A stretch of 64,000 bases of DNA from Streptomyces zaomyceticus (lineage in GTDB: Bacteria; Actinomycetota; Actinomycetes; Streptomycetales; Streptomycetaceae). A program made the position numbers and the translations under genes. This document shows positions 26,656 through 34,888 of the stretch, piece by piece (the first letter of the stretch is position 1; each line of letters begins with the position of its first letter). The notes under the pieces were generated by a model. It was not told where the DNA came from, made no database searches, and saw only the letters and a list, made by a program, of their open reading frames with translations. Where the stretch lies: positions 62,001 to 126,000 of the forward strand of contig NZ_BNBZ01000015.1 of the NCBI RefSeq assembly GCF_014656215.1, read 5' to 3'.

Positions 26656-28542
26656 ATGAGTGATCAGAGGTCGGGGCGAAACGGCACGGGCGAGGTCTTC
26701 CACCCCCTGGCGGCGGACGACCCCACCACGGTCGCGGGCTACCGGCTCGCCGCCAAGCTGGGCGCCGGCGGCATGGGCAAGGTGTACCTCTCTTACACGC
26801 CCGGCGGCCGGCCCGTCGCCATCAAGCTGATCCGCCCCGAGTTCGGTGAGGACGCGGAGTTCCGCCGTCGCTTCGCCCAGGAGGTGCGCTCCGCGCAGCG
26901 CGTGCAGGGGCTGTTCACCGCTCCCGTGATCGACGCCGACCCCGAGGGCGCGCAGCCCTGGCTGGCCACCGCCTATGTGCCGGGCCCCTCGCTCGCCGAC
27001 GCGGTCGTCTCCCACGGAGCGCTGCCCGTGGAGACGGTGCTGCTGCTCGTCGCCGGGATGGCCGAGGCCCTGCACGTCATCCACGGCGCCGGGATCGTCC
27101 ACCGCGACCTCAAGCCGTCCAATGTGCTGCTCGCCGCCGACGGGCCCCGCGTCATCGACTTCGGCATCGCCCACGCCGCCGACGCGACCTCGCTGACCGG
27201 CAGCGGAGTCGCCATCGGCACCCCGTCGTTCATGGCTCCCGAGCAGGCGGCGGGACGCAAGGTGACCCCGGCCACCGACATCTTCGCGCTCGGACAGGTC
27301 GCGGCCTACGCGGCCACCGGGGTCCCGGCGTTCGGTGAGGGAACCTCGCACGGCGTCCTCTACCGGATCGTGCACGAGGAGCCGGACCTCGGCGCGGTGC
27401 CGGAGCGGCTGAGCGAGCTGGTCGCGCGGTGCCTCGCGAAGGACCCCGAGGCCAGGCCGACGCTCGCCGAGGTCATCCGGCTCTGCCAGGAGGCGAACGC
27501 GGCGACCGTGCTCCGCCGGCCCGAGGACTGGCTGCCGGCGCCGGTCTCCGCCGACATCACGGCACGCGCGGCGGCCCCCGCGCCCGTCCAGACGCCGCCG
27601 CCCCCGGCGACCGCCCCCGCGGGCTACACCCCGCCGGCTCCGGCCGGGCCGCCAGCCCCGGCGGCCCACGCGCCGACCGCTCCCTCGACTCCGGCTCCGC
27701 CGAGCCCCCCGGCCGCCCCGCCGGGTGCGTACGGGCCCGCCGTCGGACACCAGCAGACGCCGCCGCCCGGGCCGTACCGCGCGCCCGCGCCCCACACCGC
27801 GCCGACCCACGCGGCGCAGGGCCACGGCTACGGGCCGCCGCACGGGCCGGTTCCCCCGTCGGCGTATCCGTACCCCGGCGCCCCCGGCGGCCCGGGCGGC
27901 CCGATGCCCACGGGCCCCGGCGCCCCGCGGAGCGCGGCCGGGCGGGGGCTGCTCGTCGCGGTCGCCGCCGTGCTCGCCTTCGGCGCCGTCGGCGGTGTGA
28001 CGGCCTACGCGCTCCTGAAGGACAAGGCGGAGACGAACGCCTCGGACAGCCACAAGCCGAGCGGGCCGGGCGGAACGACGACGTCGGGCACCACCGGCGG
28101 GACCGGCGGGAGCAGCGGTACGCCGAGCGCGAAGGCCTCGGCCGCCGCCGACCCGGCGCCCGCCGACTTCGGGAGCATCAACCTCACCGCCGGCTACCAC
28201 CTGACCCTCGGGGACGACCTGGTACGGCCCCAGGACGGTGAGGACGGCGGGTACGAACTCTCCTACGACACCGGTGGGTACCTCGACGCCGAGAGCAGCG
28301 GCGGAAGCCTGGTCCTCCTCGATCCGGGGCAGCAGGGCTCCCTCGCGGTCTGCCGCGCGGAGACCCGGTTCACCCAGGAGGTCTATGTGAACAAGCTGAC
28401 CACGGGCCGTCAGGTCTGCGTCACCACCGGCTCGGGGCACCTGGGCCTCGTCACCGTGAAGGGCATCTCCCCGGAGGACTCGCCCAGCACCTACCTGACG
28501 ATCGACCTGACGGTCTGGCGCAACGCGGCCCCGTCGTCGTAG
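26656..28542 (+). CDS. Membrane serine/threonine protein kinase
   Basis: The 628-residue protein has a Hanks kinase domain at about residues 25-275 (LGAGGMGKVYLSY, VAIK, HRDLKPSNVLL, VIDFGIAH, MAPEQ). A Pro/Ala-rich linker of about 130 residues follows, then a single transmembrane helix near 430-453 (LLVAVAAVLAFGAVGG) and an extracellular domain of about 170 residues. The outer part starts with a Ser/Thr/Gly spacer and lacks PASTA repeats. The architecture is that of a receptor-like kinase; the outer domain (YHLTLGDDLVRPQDGE...) is probably a sensor. Start ATG 26656 follows GGGGAGA. Confidence 0.92.
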   Translation: MSDQRSGRNGTGEVFHPLAADDPTTVAGYRLAAKLGAGGMGKVYLSYTPGGRPVAIKLIRPEFGEDAEFRRRFAQEVRSAQRVQGLFTAPVIDADPEGAQPWLATAYVPGPSLADAVVSHGALPVETVLLLVAGMAEALHVIHGAGIVHRDLKPSNVLLAADGPRVIDFGIAHAADATSLTGSGVAIGTPSFMAPEQAAGRKVTPATDIFALGQVAAYAATGVPAFGEGTSHGVLYRIVHEEPDLGAVPERLSELVARCLAKDPEARPTLAEVIRLCQEANAATVLRRPEDWLPAPVSADITARAAAPAPVQTPPPPATAPAGYTPPAPAGPPAPAAHAPTAPSTPAPPSPPAAPPGAYGPAVGHQQTPPPGPYRAPAPHTAPTHAAQGHGYGPPHGPVPPSAYPYPGAPGGPGGPMPTGPGAPRSAAGRGLLVAVAAVLAFGAVGGVTAYALLKDKAETNASDSHKPSGPGGTTTSGTTGGTGGSSGTPSAKASAAADPAPADFGSINLTAGYHLTLGDDLVRPQDGEDGGYELSYDTGGYLDAESSGGSLVLLDPGQQGSLAVCRAETRFTQEVYVNKLTTGRQVCVTTGSGHLGLVTVKGISPEDSPSTYLTIDLTVWRNAAPSS

Positions 28543-28600
28543 CGGCGTCGTCGTCATGACGCGAGGCCCGCCGTCCACCCCGTGGCGGCGGGCCCGGCCG

Positions 28601-29416
28601 TCAGGACGCCCAGTGCGCCGGACGCTCGAAACCCTCCGGGAGACGCGTCCCTGCGTTCCCGCGCGCCGCGTTCAGCTGGGGCTGCGTCAGGAAGAGGGCG
28701 CCCGTCAGATCCGCACCCGAAAGATCGGCGTTCCGCAGGTCCGCGCCGATCAGGTCCGTGAGCGACAGATCGGCGCCCGTCAGATCGGCGGCGATGAGCA
28801 GTGCCCCGCGCAGATCGGTGCCCCTCAGCCTCGCCCCCCGCAGCCGCTTCCCGACCAGGTCCGCCCCGCGCCGGCTCTTCGGCTTCCCGCCGGCCGTGGC
28901 GCGGACCAGTTCGCTCGTCCGCAGAAGCAGCCGGTTCACATCGGCGCGCACCTCGGGCACCCGGATCTTCTCCAGGTCGTCCGCCGATCCTCCGGTGAGC
29001 TCCTCGACCCGGGCGAGCGCGTCCCGCAGCTCGGCGTGGACCGGGCGGGCCGCCGGGCGGGCCAGCGCCTCGGTGAGGTGGCGCAGCAGCTCGTGGAGCT
29101 GACGCATCACGTAGAACACGTCGTACATCCGGCTCGCGGTCTCCGGCGCCTCGCGCCAGGAGACCCCGCCGAAGGTCACCTGGGAGACCTGCTGGCCGGC
29201 GCCGAAGCAGTCGTACACCGTGCAGCCCTGGAATCCACTGGTCCGCAGCCGGGTGTGGATGCCGCAGCGGAAGTCCTCCTGAAGGTTCCGGCAGGGCTCT
29301 CCGGGCGCCTTGTTCACGGCGAAGTCGGCCGACTTCGCGAAGGGCAGCGCCACACAGCACAGGCCGAAGCAGTTGGCGCAGTCGCCGCGCAGTGCGGGTT
29401 CCCGGGTGTCGGGCAC
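28601..29416 (-). CDS. Pentapeptide-repeat protein with N-terminal cysteine-rich domain
   Basis: The 271-residue protein has a cysteine-rich N-terminus (C-x2-C-x4-CC, then CRNL, CGIH, C-x5-C) resembling zinc/iron-cluster YkgJ-like domains. A helical middle follows (YVMRQLHELLRHL). The pentapeptide tract (about 190-245: GKRLRGARLRGTDLRGALLIAADLTGADLSLTDL) has A(D/N)LXX units forming about two turns of a right-handed beta helix. The start is a GTG at 29416. Function is not known; pentapeptide helices can mimic DNA or act as scaffolds. Convergent with STPK2 upstream. Confidence 0.85.
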   Translation of the reverse strand: MPDTREPALRGDCANCFGLCCVALPFAKSADFAVNKAPGEPCRNLQEDFRCGIHTRLRTSGFQGCTVYDCFGAGQQVSQVTFGGVSWREAPETASRMYDVFYVMRQLHELLRHLTEALARPAARPVHAELRDALARVEELTGGSADDLEKIRVPEVRADVNRLLLRTSELVRATAGGKPKSRRGADLVGKRLRGARLRGTDLRGALLIAADLTGADLSLTDLIGADLRNADLSGADLTGALFLTQPQLNAARGNAGTRLPEGFERPAHWAS

Positions 29417-29519
29417 GGTGGCACGGTTCCTTCGCTGATCGGGAGGGGTCCGGCCACCGTATCGCGCTCTCGGTGAAACCCGTTGCGAAGATCGTCCGCG
29501 GCCCGTGAGGATCGCACGC

Positions 29520-31040
29520 ATGCCGAAGTTCATCTCGTACGACGGAACCGAACTCCACTACCGGATCGAGGGGAAGGGCGAGCCACTGGTCTGTCTGGCG
29601 GGCGGGCCGATGCGCGACGCCGCCTACCTCGGTGATCTCGGCGGACTCTCCGCCCACCGGGCACTGATCCTGCTCGATTCCCGTGGCACCGGGGCCAGTG
29701 CCGAGCCCGCCGACCCCGGCAGCTACCGCTGCGACCGCCAGGTCGGCGATGTCGAGGCGCTCCGCGTCCACCTCGGCCTGGAGCGGATCGACCTCCTCGG
29801 CCACTCCGCCTCCGGGAGCCTGGCCACCCTGTACGCCGCCGCCCACCCGGAGCGGATCCGCTCCCTCGTCCTCGTCACCTCGGGAGGCCAGGCCGTCGGC
29901 GCGGGCACCACCGACGAGGAGTGGGACGAGGCCGTCGAGATCTTCGCCGACCGGCCCTGGTACCCGGAGGCCCGGGCCGCGCTCGCGACGATCGGCCCGG
30001 ACACCCCGCTGCCGCGCGTCCTCGAGATCGTCGCACCCTTCGCGTACGGCCGCTGGGACGCGGCAGCACAGGAACACGCGGCGGGCGCGGACCGGCAGAT
30101 CCGCTGGGACGCCGCCAACGCCTACCACGGCGAGGGGGCGTACGACCCGGAGACGACCCGCCGCGCGCTCACCGCGCTCACGGCGCCGGTCCTGGTCCTG
30201 GCGGGGGAGTACGACGCCGGCCCCACCCCCGCCAAGGCGGCGGAGGCCGCCGCCTGCTTCCCGCACGCCGAACTCGTCGTCCTGCCCGGCGCCGGACACT
30301 TCCCCTGGGTGGACGACGCGGAGGGGTTCGTCCGCCCGATCGTCGCCTTCCTCGACCCGGAGGTCCGTACGGTCATGGTGGACGGGGTACGCCTCGCCTA
30401 CCGGGTCCGGGGCTCCGAGGACGCCCCGCCGGTCGTCCTGGTCCACGGGCGCGGCGAGAACAGCACCACATGGACCCGGATCGCGGCGGAGCTCGCCGCC
30501 GACCACCGGGTGTACGCGGTCGACCTGCGCGGCCACGGACTCAGCGACCGGCCGGGCCGCTACGGCTTCGACGTCTTCCGCGACGAGCTCGGCGGCTTCC
30601 TCAGGGCGCTCGACCTCACCGGCGCCACCGTCGTCGCCCACTCGATGGGCGCCGCGGCCGCGTATCTCCTCGCCCAGCGCGAACCGGAGCTGATCGGCAG
30701 GCTCGTCCTGGAGGAGCCGCCGGTCTTCTTCCCGCTCGATCCTCCGCGACCGCGGCGCGCCCGACCCGGGGGCACCCTCGACTTCGACTGGGAGATCGTC
30801 CCGGCCACCGACGCCCAGCTGAACGCGCCCGACCCGGACTGGCGCGAGGACCTGCCCGCGATCAAGGCCCCCACCCTCGTCCTCACCGGCGGCCCGTCCA
30901 GCCACATCCCCCAGGAACAGCTGTCCTGGCTGGCCGAACGCATCCCCGGGGCCCGCCTCGTCACGAGCGAGGCGGGGCACCTCGTCCACACGGAGCAGGA
31001 GGCCGGATTCCTGGCCCAGCTGGAGGAGTTCGGGCTCTAG
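29520..31040 (+). CDS. Tandem (double) alpha/beta-hydrolase
   Basis: The 506-residue protein contains two complete alpha/beta-hydrolase folds. Domain 1 (about 1-275) has the GGP oxyanion loop, nucleophile elbow LLGHSASG (Ser96), an Asp in LAGEYDAGP and His in GAGHFPW. Domain 2 (about 280-506) has HGRGENSTTW, elbow VAHSMGAAA (about Ser374), and His in EAGHLVH. Domain 1 resembles proline iminopeptidase-like enzymes, domain 2 epoxide/haloalkane-type ones. Both triads look intact. The stop is shared as a CTAG overlap with the convergent acyl-CoA ligase. Substrates unknown. Confidence 0.88.
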   Translation: MPKFISYDGTELHYRIEGKGEPLVCLAGGPMRDAAYLGDLGGLSAHRALILLDSRGTGASAEPADPGSYRCDRQVGDVEALRVHLGLERIDLLGHSASGSLATLYAAAHPERIRSLVLVTSGGQAVGAGTTDEEWDEAVEIFADRPWYPEARAALATIGPDTPLPRVLEIVAPFAYGRWDAAAQEHAAGADRQIRWDAANAYHGEGAYDPETTRRALTALTAPVLVLAGEYDAGPTPAKAAEAAACFPHAELVVLPGAGHFPWVDDAEGFVRPIVAFLDPEVRTVMVDGVRLAYRVRGSEDAPPVVLVHGRGENSTTWTRIAAELAADHRVYAVDLRGHGLSDRPGRYGFDVFRDELGGFLRALDLTGATVVAHSMGAAAAYLLAQREPELIGRLVLEEPPVFFPLDPPRPRRARPGGTLDFDWEIVPATDAQLNAPDPDWREDLPAIKAPTLVLTGGPSSHIPQEQLSWLAERIPGARLVTSEAGHLVHTEQEAGFLAQLEEFGL

Positions 31041-32704
31041 GCCCTGTCGGCGCCGACGCTCCCGTCGGCGTCCGTGCCCGGGCCCGCCGCGTCGGCGTCC
31101 ACCGCCACCGTGCGGGCCCAGCGGTAGTCCGCCTTGCCGCTGGGGGAACGCTGGATGCGGTCGGTGAGGACCAGCTGACGGGGGACCTTGTACCCCGCCA
31201 GGCGGGGGCGGCAGTGGGTCTGGAGGGACTCCAGGTCCAGCGGAGGCGCGTCGGGGCGGAGCTGGACCACCGCGGCGACGTGGTTGCCCCAGCGGGCGTC
31301 GGGCACTCCGGCGACCAGCGCGTCGTACACGTCGGGGTGGGACTTCAGGGCCTGCTCCACCTCCTCCGGGTAGACCTTCTCGCCGCCGGTGTTGATGCAC
31401 TGGGAGCCGCGCCCGAGGACGGTCACGACCCCGGACTCGTCCACGGTCGCCATGTCGCCGAGCAGCACCCACCGCACCCCGTCCCGCTCGAAGAAGGTCT
31501 CGGCGGTCTTGGCCGGGTCGTTGTAGTAGCCGAGCGGCACGTGGCCGCGCTGGGCGAGGCGGCCGATCTCGCCGGGGGCGACGGGGACGCGGGTCGCGGG
31601 GTCGACGACCTGGGTGCGTTCGTTGACGTGGAGCCGGAAGCCCCTCGCGGGGCCGGAGTCGTCGGTGGCGCGCCCGTTGGAACCGGACTCGGTGGAGCCG
31701 AAGTTGTTGAGGAGCAGGACGTTCGGCATCAGTTCCTGGAGCTGCGCCCGTACGGTCTCGGACATGATCGCCCCGGACGAGGACAGGCTGAACAGCGCGG
31801 AGAGGTCCGTTCCCTTCAGCGGCCCGCGCAGGGCGTCCACGAGCGGCCGCAGCATCGCGTCCCCGACCAGGGAGATGCTGGACACCTTCTCCTTCTCCAG
31901 GGTGCGCAGGACCTCCTCCGGCACGTACTTGCGGTGCAGGACGACCCGCTGGCCGTAGTTGAAGGCGATGAACGCGGTCAGCGTGGACGTGCCGTGCATG
32001 AGCGGCGGCGCGGGGAAGAAGGTGATGCCGGCGCCCCCGGCCGCGACCCGCTCGGCGAGCTCCTCGGGGCGCTTCACCGCCTCGCCCGAGGGGTCCCCGC
32101 CGAAGAGTCCCGCGAAGAACAGGTCCTCCTGGCGCCACAGGACGCCCTTGGGCATCCCGGTCGTACCACCGGTGTAGATGATGAAGAGGTCGTCGGCCGA
32201 GCGGGGGCCGAAGCCCCGCTCGGGTGATCCGGCGGCCTCCGCCTGCGGGTACGGGACGCAGTCGAGGCCGGTGGCTCCCTCGGGCGGGGTCCCCACCCGC
32301 ACGAGGTGCCGCAGCTTCTCCGTCTGCGGCAGCGCCGCGGCGACCCGGTCGGTGAACTCGGCGTCGAAGACGAGTGCGGCCAGGTCGGCGTCCCGGTAGA
32401 GGTAGACGAGCTCCTCCTCCACGTACCGGTAGTTCACGTTCACCGGCACGATCCGCGCCTTGAGGCAGGCGAGGACGGTCTGCAGGTACTCGACCCCGTT
32501 GTAGAGGTGGAGGCCGAGGTGTTCGCCGGGCCGGATGCCCGCGTCGAGGAGGTGGTGGGCGATCCGGTTGGCGGCGGCGTCGAGCCCGGCGTAGGTGAGC
32601 CGGCGTTCCTCGCCCGTCCCCGGATGGTCGACGTACACGAGCGCCTCGCGGTCGGGTACCGCGTCGACCACCGATTCGAACAGGTCGGCAAGGTTGTACT
32701 CCAC
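31037..32704 (-). CDS. Acyl-CoA synthetase (FadD17/FadD19-like)
   Basis: The 555-residue enzyme starts at GTG 32704 after a strong AGGAGG. Motifs are the ATP loop IYTGGTTGMPKGVLWRQEDLF, NNFGSTESGSNG and the hinge GRGSQCINTGGEKVYPEEVE, with the lysine tail SPSGKADYRWA. The YTGGTTGMPKGVxWR loop is the form seen in mycobacterial ligases for steroid and related side chains (FadD17/FadD19). It is divergent from the enoyl-CoA hydratase operon over the shared operator, so it likely starts that pathway. Confidence 0.9.
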   Translation of the reverse strand: MEYNLADLFESVVDAVPDREALVYVDHPGTGEERRLTYAGLDAAANRIAHHLLDAGIRPGEHLGLHLYNGVEYLQTVLACLKARIVPVNVNYRYVEEELVYLYRDADLAALVFDAEFTDRVAAALPQTEKLRHLVRVGTPPEGATGLDCVPYPQAEAAGSPERGFGPRSADDLFIIYTGGTTGMPKGVLWRQEDLFFAGLFGGDPSGEAVKRPEELAERVAAGGAGITFFPAPPLMHGTSTLTAFIAFNYGQRVVLHRKYVPEEVLRTLEKEKVSSISLVGDAMLRPLVDALRGPLKGTDLSALFSLSSSGAIMSETVRAQLQELMPNVLLLNNFGSTESGSNGRATDDSGPARGFRLHVNERTQVVDPATRVPVAPGEIGRLAQRGHVPLGYYNDPAKTAETFFERDGVRWVLLGDMATVDESGVVTVLGRGSQCINTGGEKVYPEEVEQALKSHPDVYDALVAGVPDARWGNHVAAVVQLRPDAPPLDLESLQTHCRPRLAGYKVPRQLVLTDRIQRSPSGKADYRWARTVAVDADAAGPGTDADGSVGADRA

Positions 32705-32808
32705 CGTTCCTCCTGACCCCGGCTCGCGCTGACTCGTACGGGTGAGCACTGACTCGGCGGTCATTAGAGCGCCGACCGGTCCCATGTGGAAGGGGGTGCG
32801 CAGAAGAA

Positions 32809-32825
32809 TCTGACTGAGTGTCAGA
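32809..32825. promoter_or_regulatory. Palindromic operator TCTGAC-N5-GTCAGA (copy 2 of a shared motif)
   Basis: The dyad TCTGACTGAGTGTCAGA lies between the divergent acyl-CoA ligase and enoyl-CoA hydratase. Its arms are perfect over 6 bp and its flanks (AGAA and AAAC) match the copy at 13291-13307. It is well placed to control both directions through one repressor. Confidence 0.75.
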
Positions 32826-32888
32826 AAACTATTGAACTGGACCCCCGGCTCCTGCAACCTGTTCCAGAACTGGAGACGGGAGACCCCC

Positions 32889-33689
32889 ATGGGTGGCACC
32901 GAACACCTCGGCGTGCGGCGCGAAGGCGCCACGCTCGTACTCACCTTGAACCGGCCCGAGGCCAAGAACGCCCTCTCGCTGCCGATGCTCGTCGGCCTCT
33001 ACGACGGCTGGCTGGAGGCCGACGCCGACGACGGCATCCGCTCGGTCGTCCTCACCGGCGCGGGAGGCGCCTTCTGCGCGGGCATGGACCTCAAGGCCCT
33101 GGCCGGCCGGGGAATGGAGGGCGAGCAGTACCGGGACCGCCTCAAGGCCGATCCCGACCTGCACTGGAAGGCGATGCTGCGCCACCACCGCCCCCGGAAA
33201 CCCGTCATCGCCGCCGTCGAGGGGTACTGCGTCGCCGGCGGCACCGAGATCCTCCAGGGCACCGACATCCGGGTCGCCGCCTCCTCGGCCACCTTCGGCC
33301 TCTTCGAGGTCAAACGCGGCCTCTTCCCCATCGGCGGCTCCACCGTCCGGCTGCCCCGCCAGATCGCCCGCACCCACGCCCTCGAAATGCTCCTGACGGG
33401 CCGCCCGTACTCCGCTGAGGAGGCGGCCCGGATCGGTCTGGTCGGGCGCGTCGTCCCCGACGGCACGGCGCTGGACGCGGCCCTCGACATCGCCGAACGG
33501 ATCAACGCGTGCGGGCCGCTGGCCGTCGAGGCGGTCAAGGCGTCGGTCTACGAGACCGCCGAGATGACCGAGACGGAGGGGCTGGCCGCCGAGTTGAAGC
33601 GGGGGTGGCCGATCTTCGACACGGCGGACGCGAAGGAGGGTGCGCGGGCCTTCGCGGAGAAGCGGGCGCCGCGGTACCGCCGGGAGTGA
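32889..33689 (+). CDS. Enoyl-CoA hydratase/isomerase (crotonase family)
   Basis: The 266-residue protein has the crotonase oxyanion motifs LTGAGGAFCAGMDLKAL and the second-half AAVEGYCVAGGTEILQGTDIRVA, with the usual FGLFEVKRGLFP stretch. The position of the second catalytic carboxylate reads LFEVKRGLFPIGG, keeping the glutamate. It probably adds water across a 2-enoyl-CoA. ATG 32889 follows GGAGACGGGAGA. First gene of a plus-strand run leading into DUF35/thiolase genes, though a 239-bp repeat-bearing gap separates them. Confidence 0.9.
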   Translation: MGGTEHLGVRREGATLVLTLNRPEAKNALSLPMLVGLYDGWLEADADDGIRSVVLTGAGGAFCAGMDLKALAGRGMEGEQYRDRLKADPDLHWKAMLRHHRPRKPVIAAVEGYCVAGGTEILQGTDIRVAASSATFGLFEVKRGLFPIGGSTVRLPRQIARTHALEMLLTGRPYSAEEAARIGLVGRVVPDGTALDAALDIAERINACGPLAVEAVKASVYETAEMTETEGLAAELKRGWPIFDTADAKEGARAFAEKRAPRYRRE

Positions 33690-33721
33690 GCCGACCTCCC
33701 CCGCACCGCCCATTCCCGAAA

Positions 33722-33893
33722 CCGGGGGCAAGCCCCCGGGCCCCGAACGCCCTGCGGCCGTCCCTCGGAAGCCGGGCGGGCCGAGTCTCCCGCCCGCTGG
33801 GCGGAGACTCGGCCTCGCCCGCGATCGAGGCGCGGGGTCCGGGGCGGAGCCCCAGTTCGGGAAGGGGCGGGGCGGGGAGAGCGCCCCGCGCAG
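33722..33893. repeat. Streptomyces-type intergenic GC-rich repeat cluster (REP-like hairpins)
   Basis: The gap holds three stacked elements: a CCGGGGGC/GCCCCCGG hairpin (33722-33739), a near-perfect 16-bp stem hairpin (33779-33814) with GGCCGAGTCTCC arms, and the GGGGTCCGGGGCGGAGCCCC element followed by CGGGAAGGGGCGGGGCGGGG. The last block recurs between genes across many Streptomyces genomes. Expected effects are transcript attenuation or 3'-end protection between the hydratase and the thiolase genes. Confidence 0.65.
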
Positions 33894-33928
33894 CGGCCCC
33901 GTAACCCCACCACGAAGGAGCCCCGTTC

Positions 33929-34888
33929 ATGAAAGCCACCCCGCCCCCCGAAATCCTGCAGGCACCCCTCGTCGTCGAATTCCCCTTCACCCGCTCCCTC
34001 GGCCCCGTCCAGTCCGCCTTCCTCACCGGACTCCGCGAGCGGACCGTCCTCGGAGTCCGCACCGAGACCGGCGAGATCCTCGTCCCGCCCGTCGAGTACG
34101 ACCCCGCCACCGCCGCCGAGCTCCGCGACCTCGTGGAGGTCGGCGTCACCGGAACCGTCACCACCTGGGCCTGGAACCCCGAGCCGCGGCGCGGCCAGCC
34201 CCTCGCGACACCCTTCGCCTGGGTCCTCGTCCGACTCGACGGCGCCGACACCGCGGTGCTGCACGCCCTCGACGCCCCCGGACCCGAAGCCGTCCGCACC
34301 GGACTGCGGGTCCGTATCCGCTGGGCCGCCGAGCGCTCCGGAGCCATCACGGACATCGCCTGCTTCGAGCCGTACGACAGCGACCCCGTCGTCGAACACC
34401 GGCCCCACGACGGCCTGTTCGCCGACTCGGTCACCGGCATCGTCGCCCCCGCCCGACTCGACTACACCTACAGCCCCGGCGCCGCCCAGACCCGCTATCT
34501 GCGGGGGCTCGCCGAGCGCCGCACCGTCGGCGAACGCTGCCCCTCCTGCACCAAGGTGTACGTGCCGCCCCGCGGCGCCTGCCCCACCTGCGGCATCGCC
34601 ACCACCGACCGGGTCGAGGTCGGCCCCGCCGGCACCGTCACCACCTTCTGCATCGTCAACATCAAGGCGAAGAACGCCGACATCGACGTGCCGTACGTCT
34701 ACGCCCACATCGCTCTCGACGGAGCCGGGCTCGCCCTCCACGGCCGCATCGGCGGCATCCCCTACGACCAGGTCCGGATGGGCCTGCGCGTCGAACCCGT
34801 GTGGAGCGAGGACGGCCGCTACCCCGACCACTACCGGCCCACCGGCGAGCCCGACGCCGACTACGACACCTACAAGGAGCTGCTGTGA
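33929..34888 (+). CDS. Duplicated OB-fold / Zn-ribbon DUF35 protein, thiolase partner
   Basis: The 319-residue protein has two DUF35-like halves. The C-terminal half (about 165-319) has the zinc ribbon CPSC...CPTC (about 204-221) and an OB-fold beta tract (GTVTTFCIVNIKAKNADIDVPYV). The N-terminal half has the OB fold (GTVTTWAWNPEPRRGQPLATPFAWV) but no cysteines. Such proteins form complexes with thiolase-fold enzymes, as ChsH2 does with Ltp2 in mycobacteria. The stop overlaps the next gene's GTG by 4 bp, supporting a complex with the two thiolase-like proteins that follow. Confidence 0.85.
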   Translation: MKATPPPEILQAPLVVEFPFTRSLGPVQSAFLTGLRERTVLGVRTETGEILVPPVEYDPATAAELRDLVEVGVTGTVTTWAWNPEPRRGQPLATPFAWVLVRLDGADTAVLHALDAPGPEAVRTGLRVRIRWAAERSGAITDIACFEPYDSDPVVEHRPHDGLFADSVTGIVAPARLDYTYSPGAAQTRYLRGLAERRTVGERCPSCTKVYVPPRGACPTCGIATTDRVEVGPAGTVTTFCIVNIKAKNADIDVPYVYAHIALDGAGLALHGRIGGIPYDQVRMGLRVEPVWSEDGRYPDHYRPTGEPDADYDTYKELL

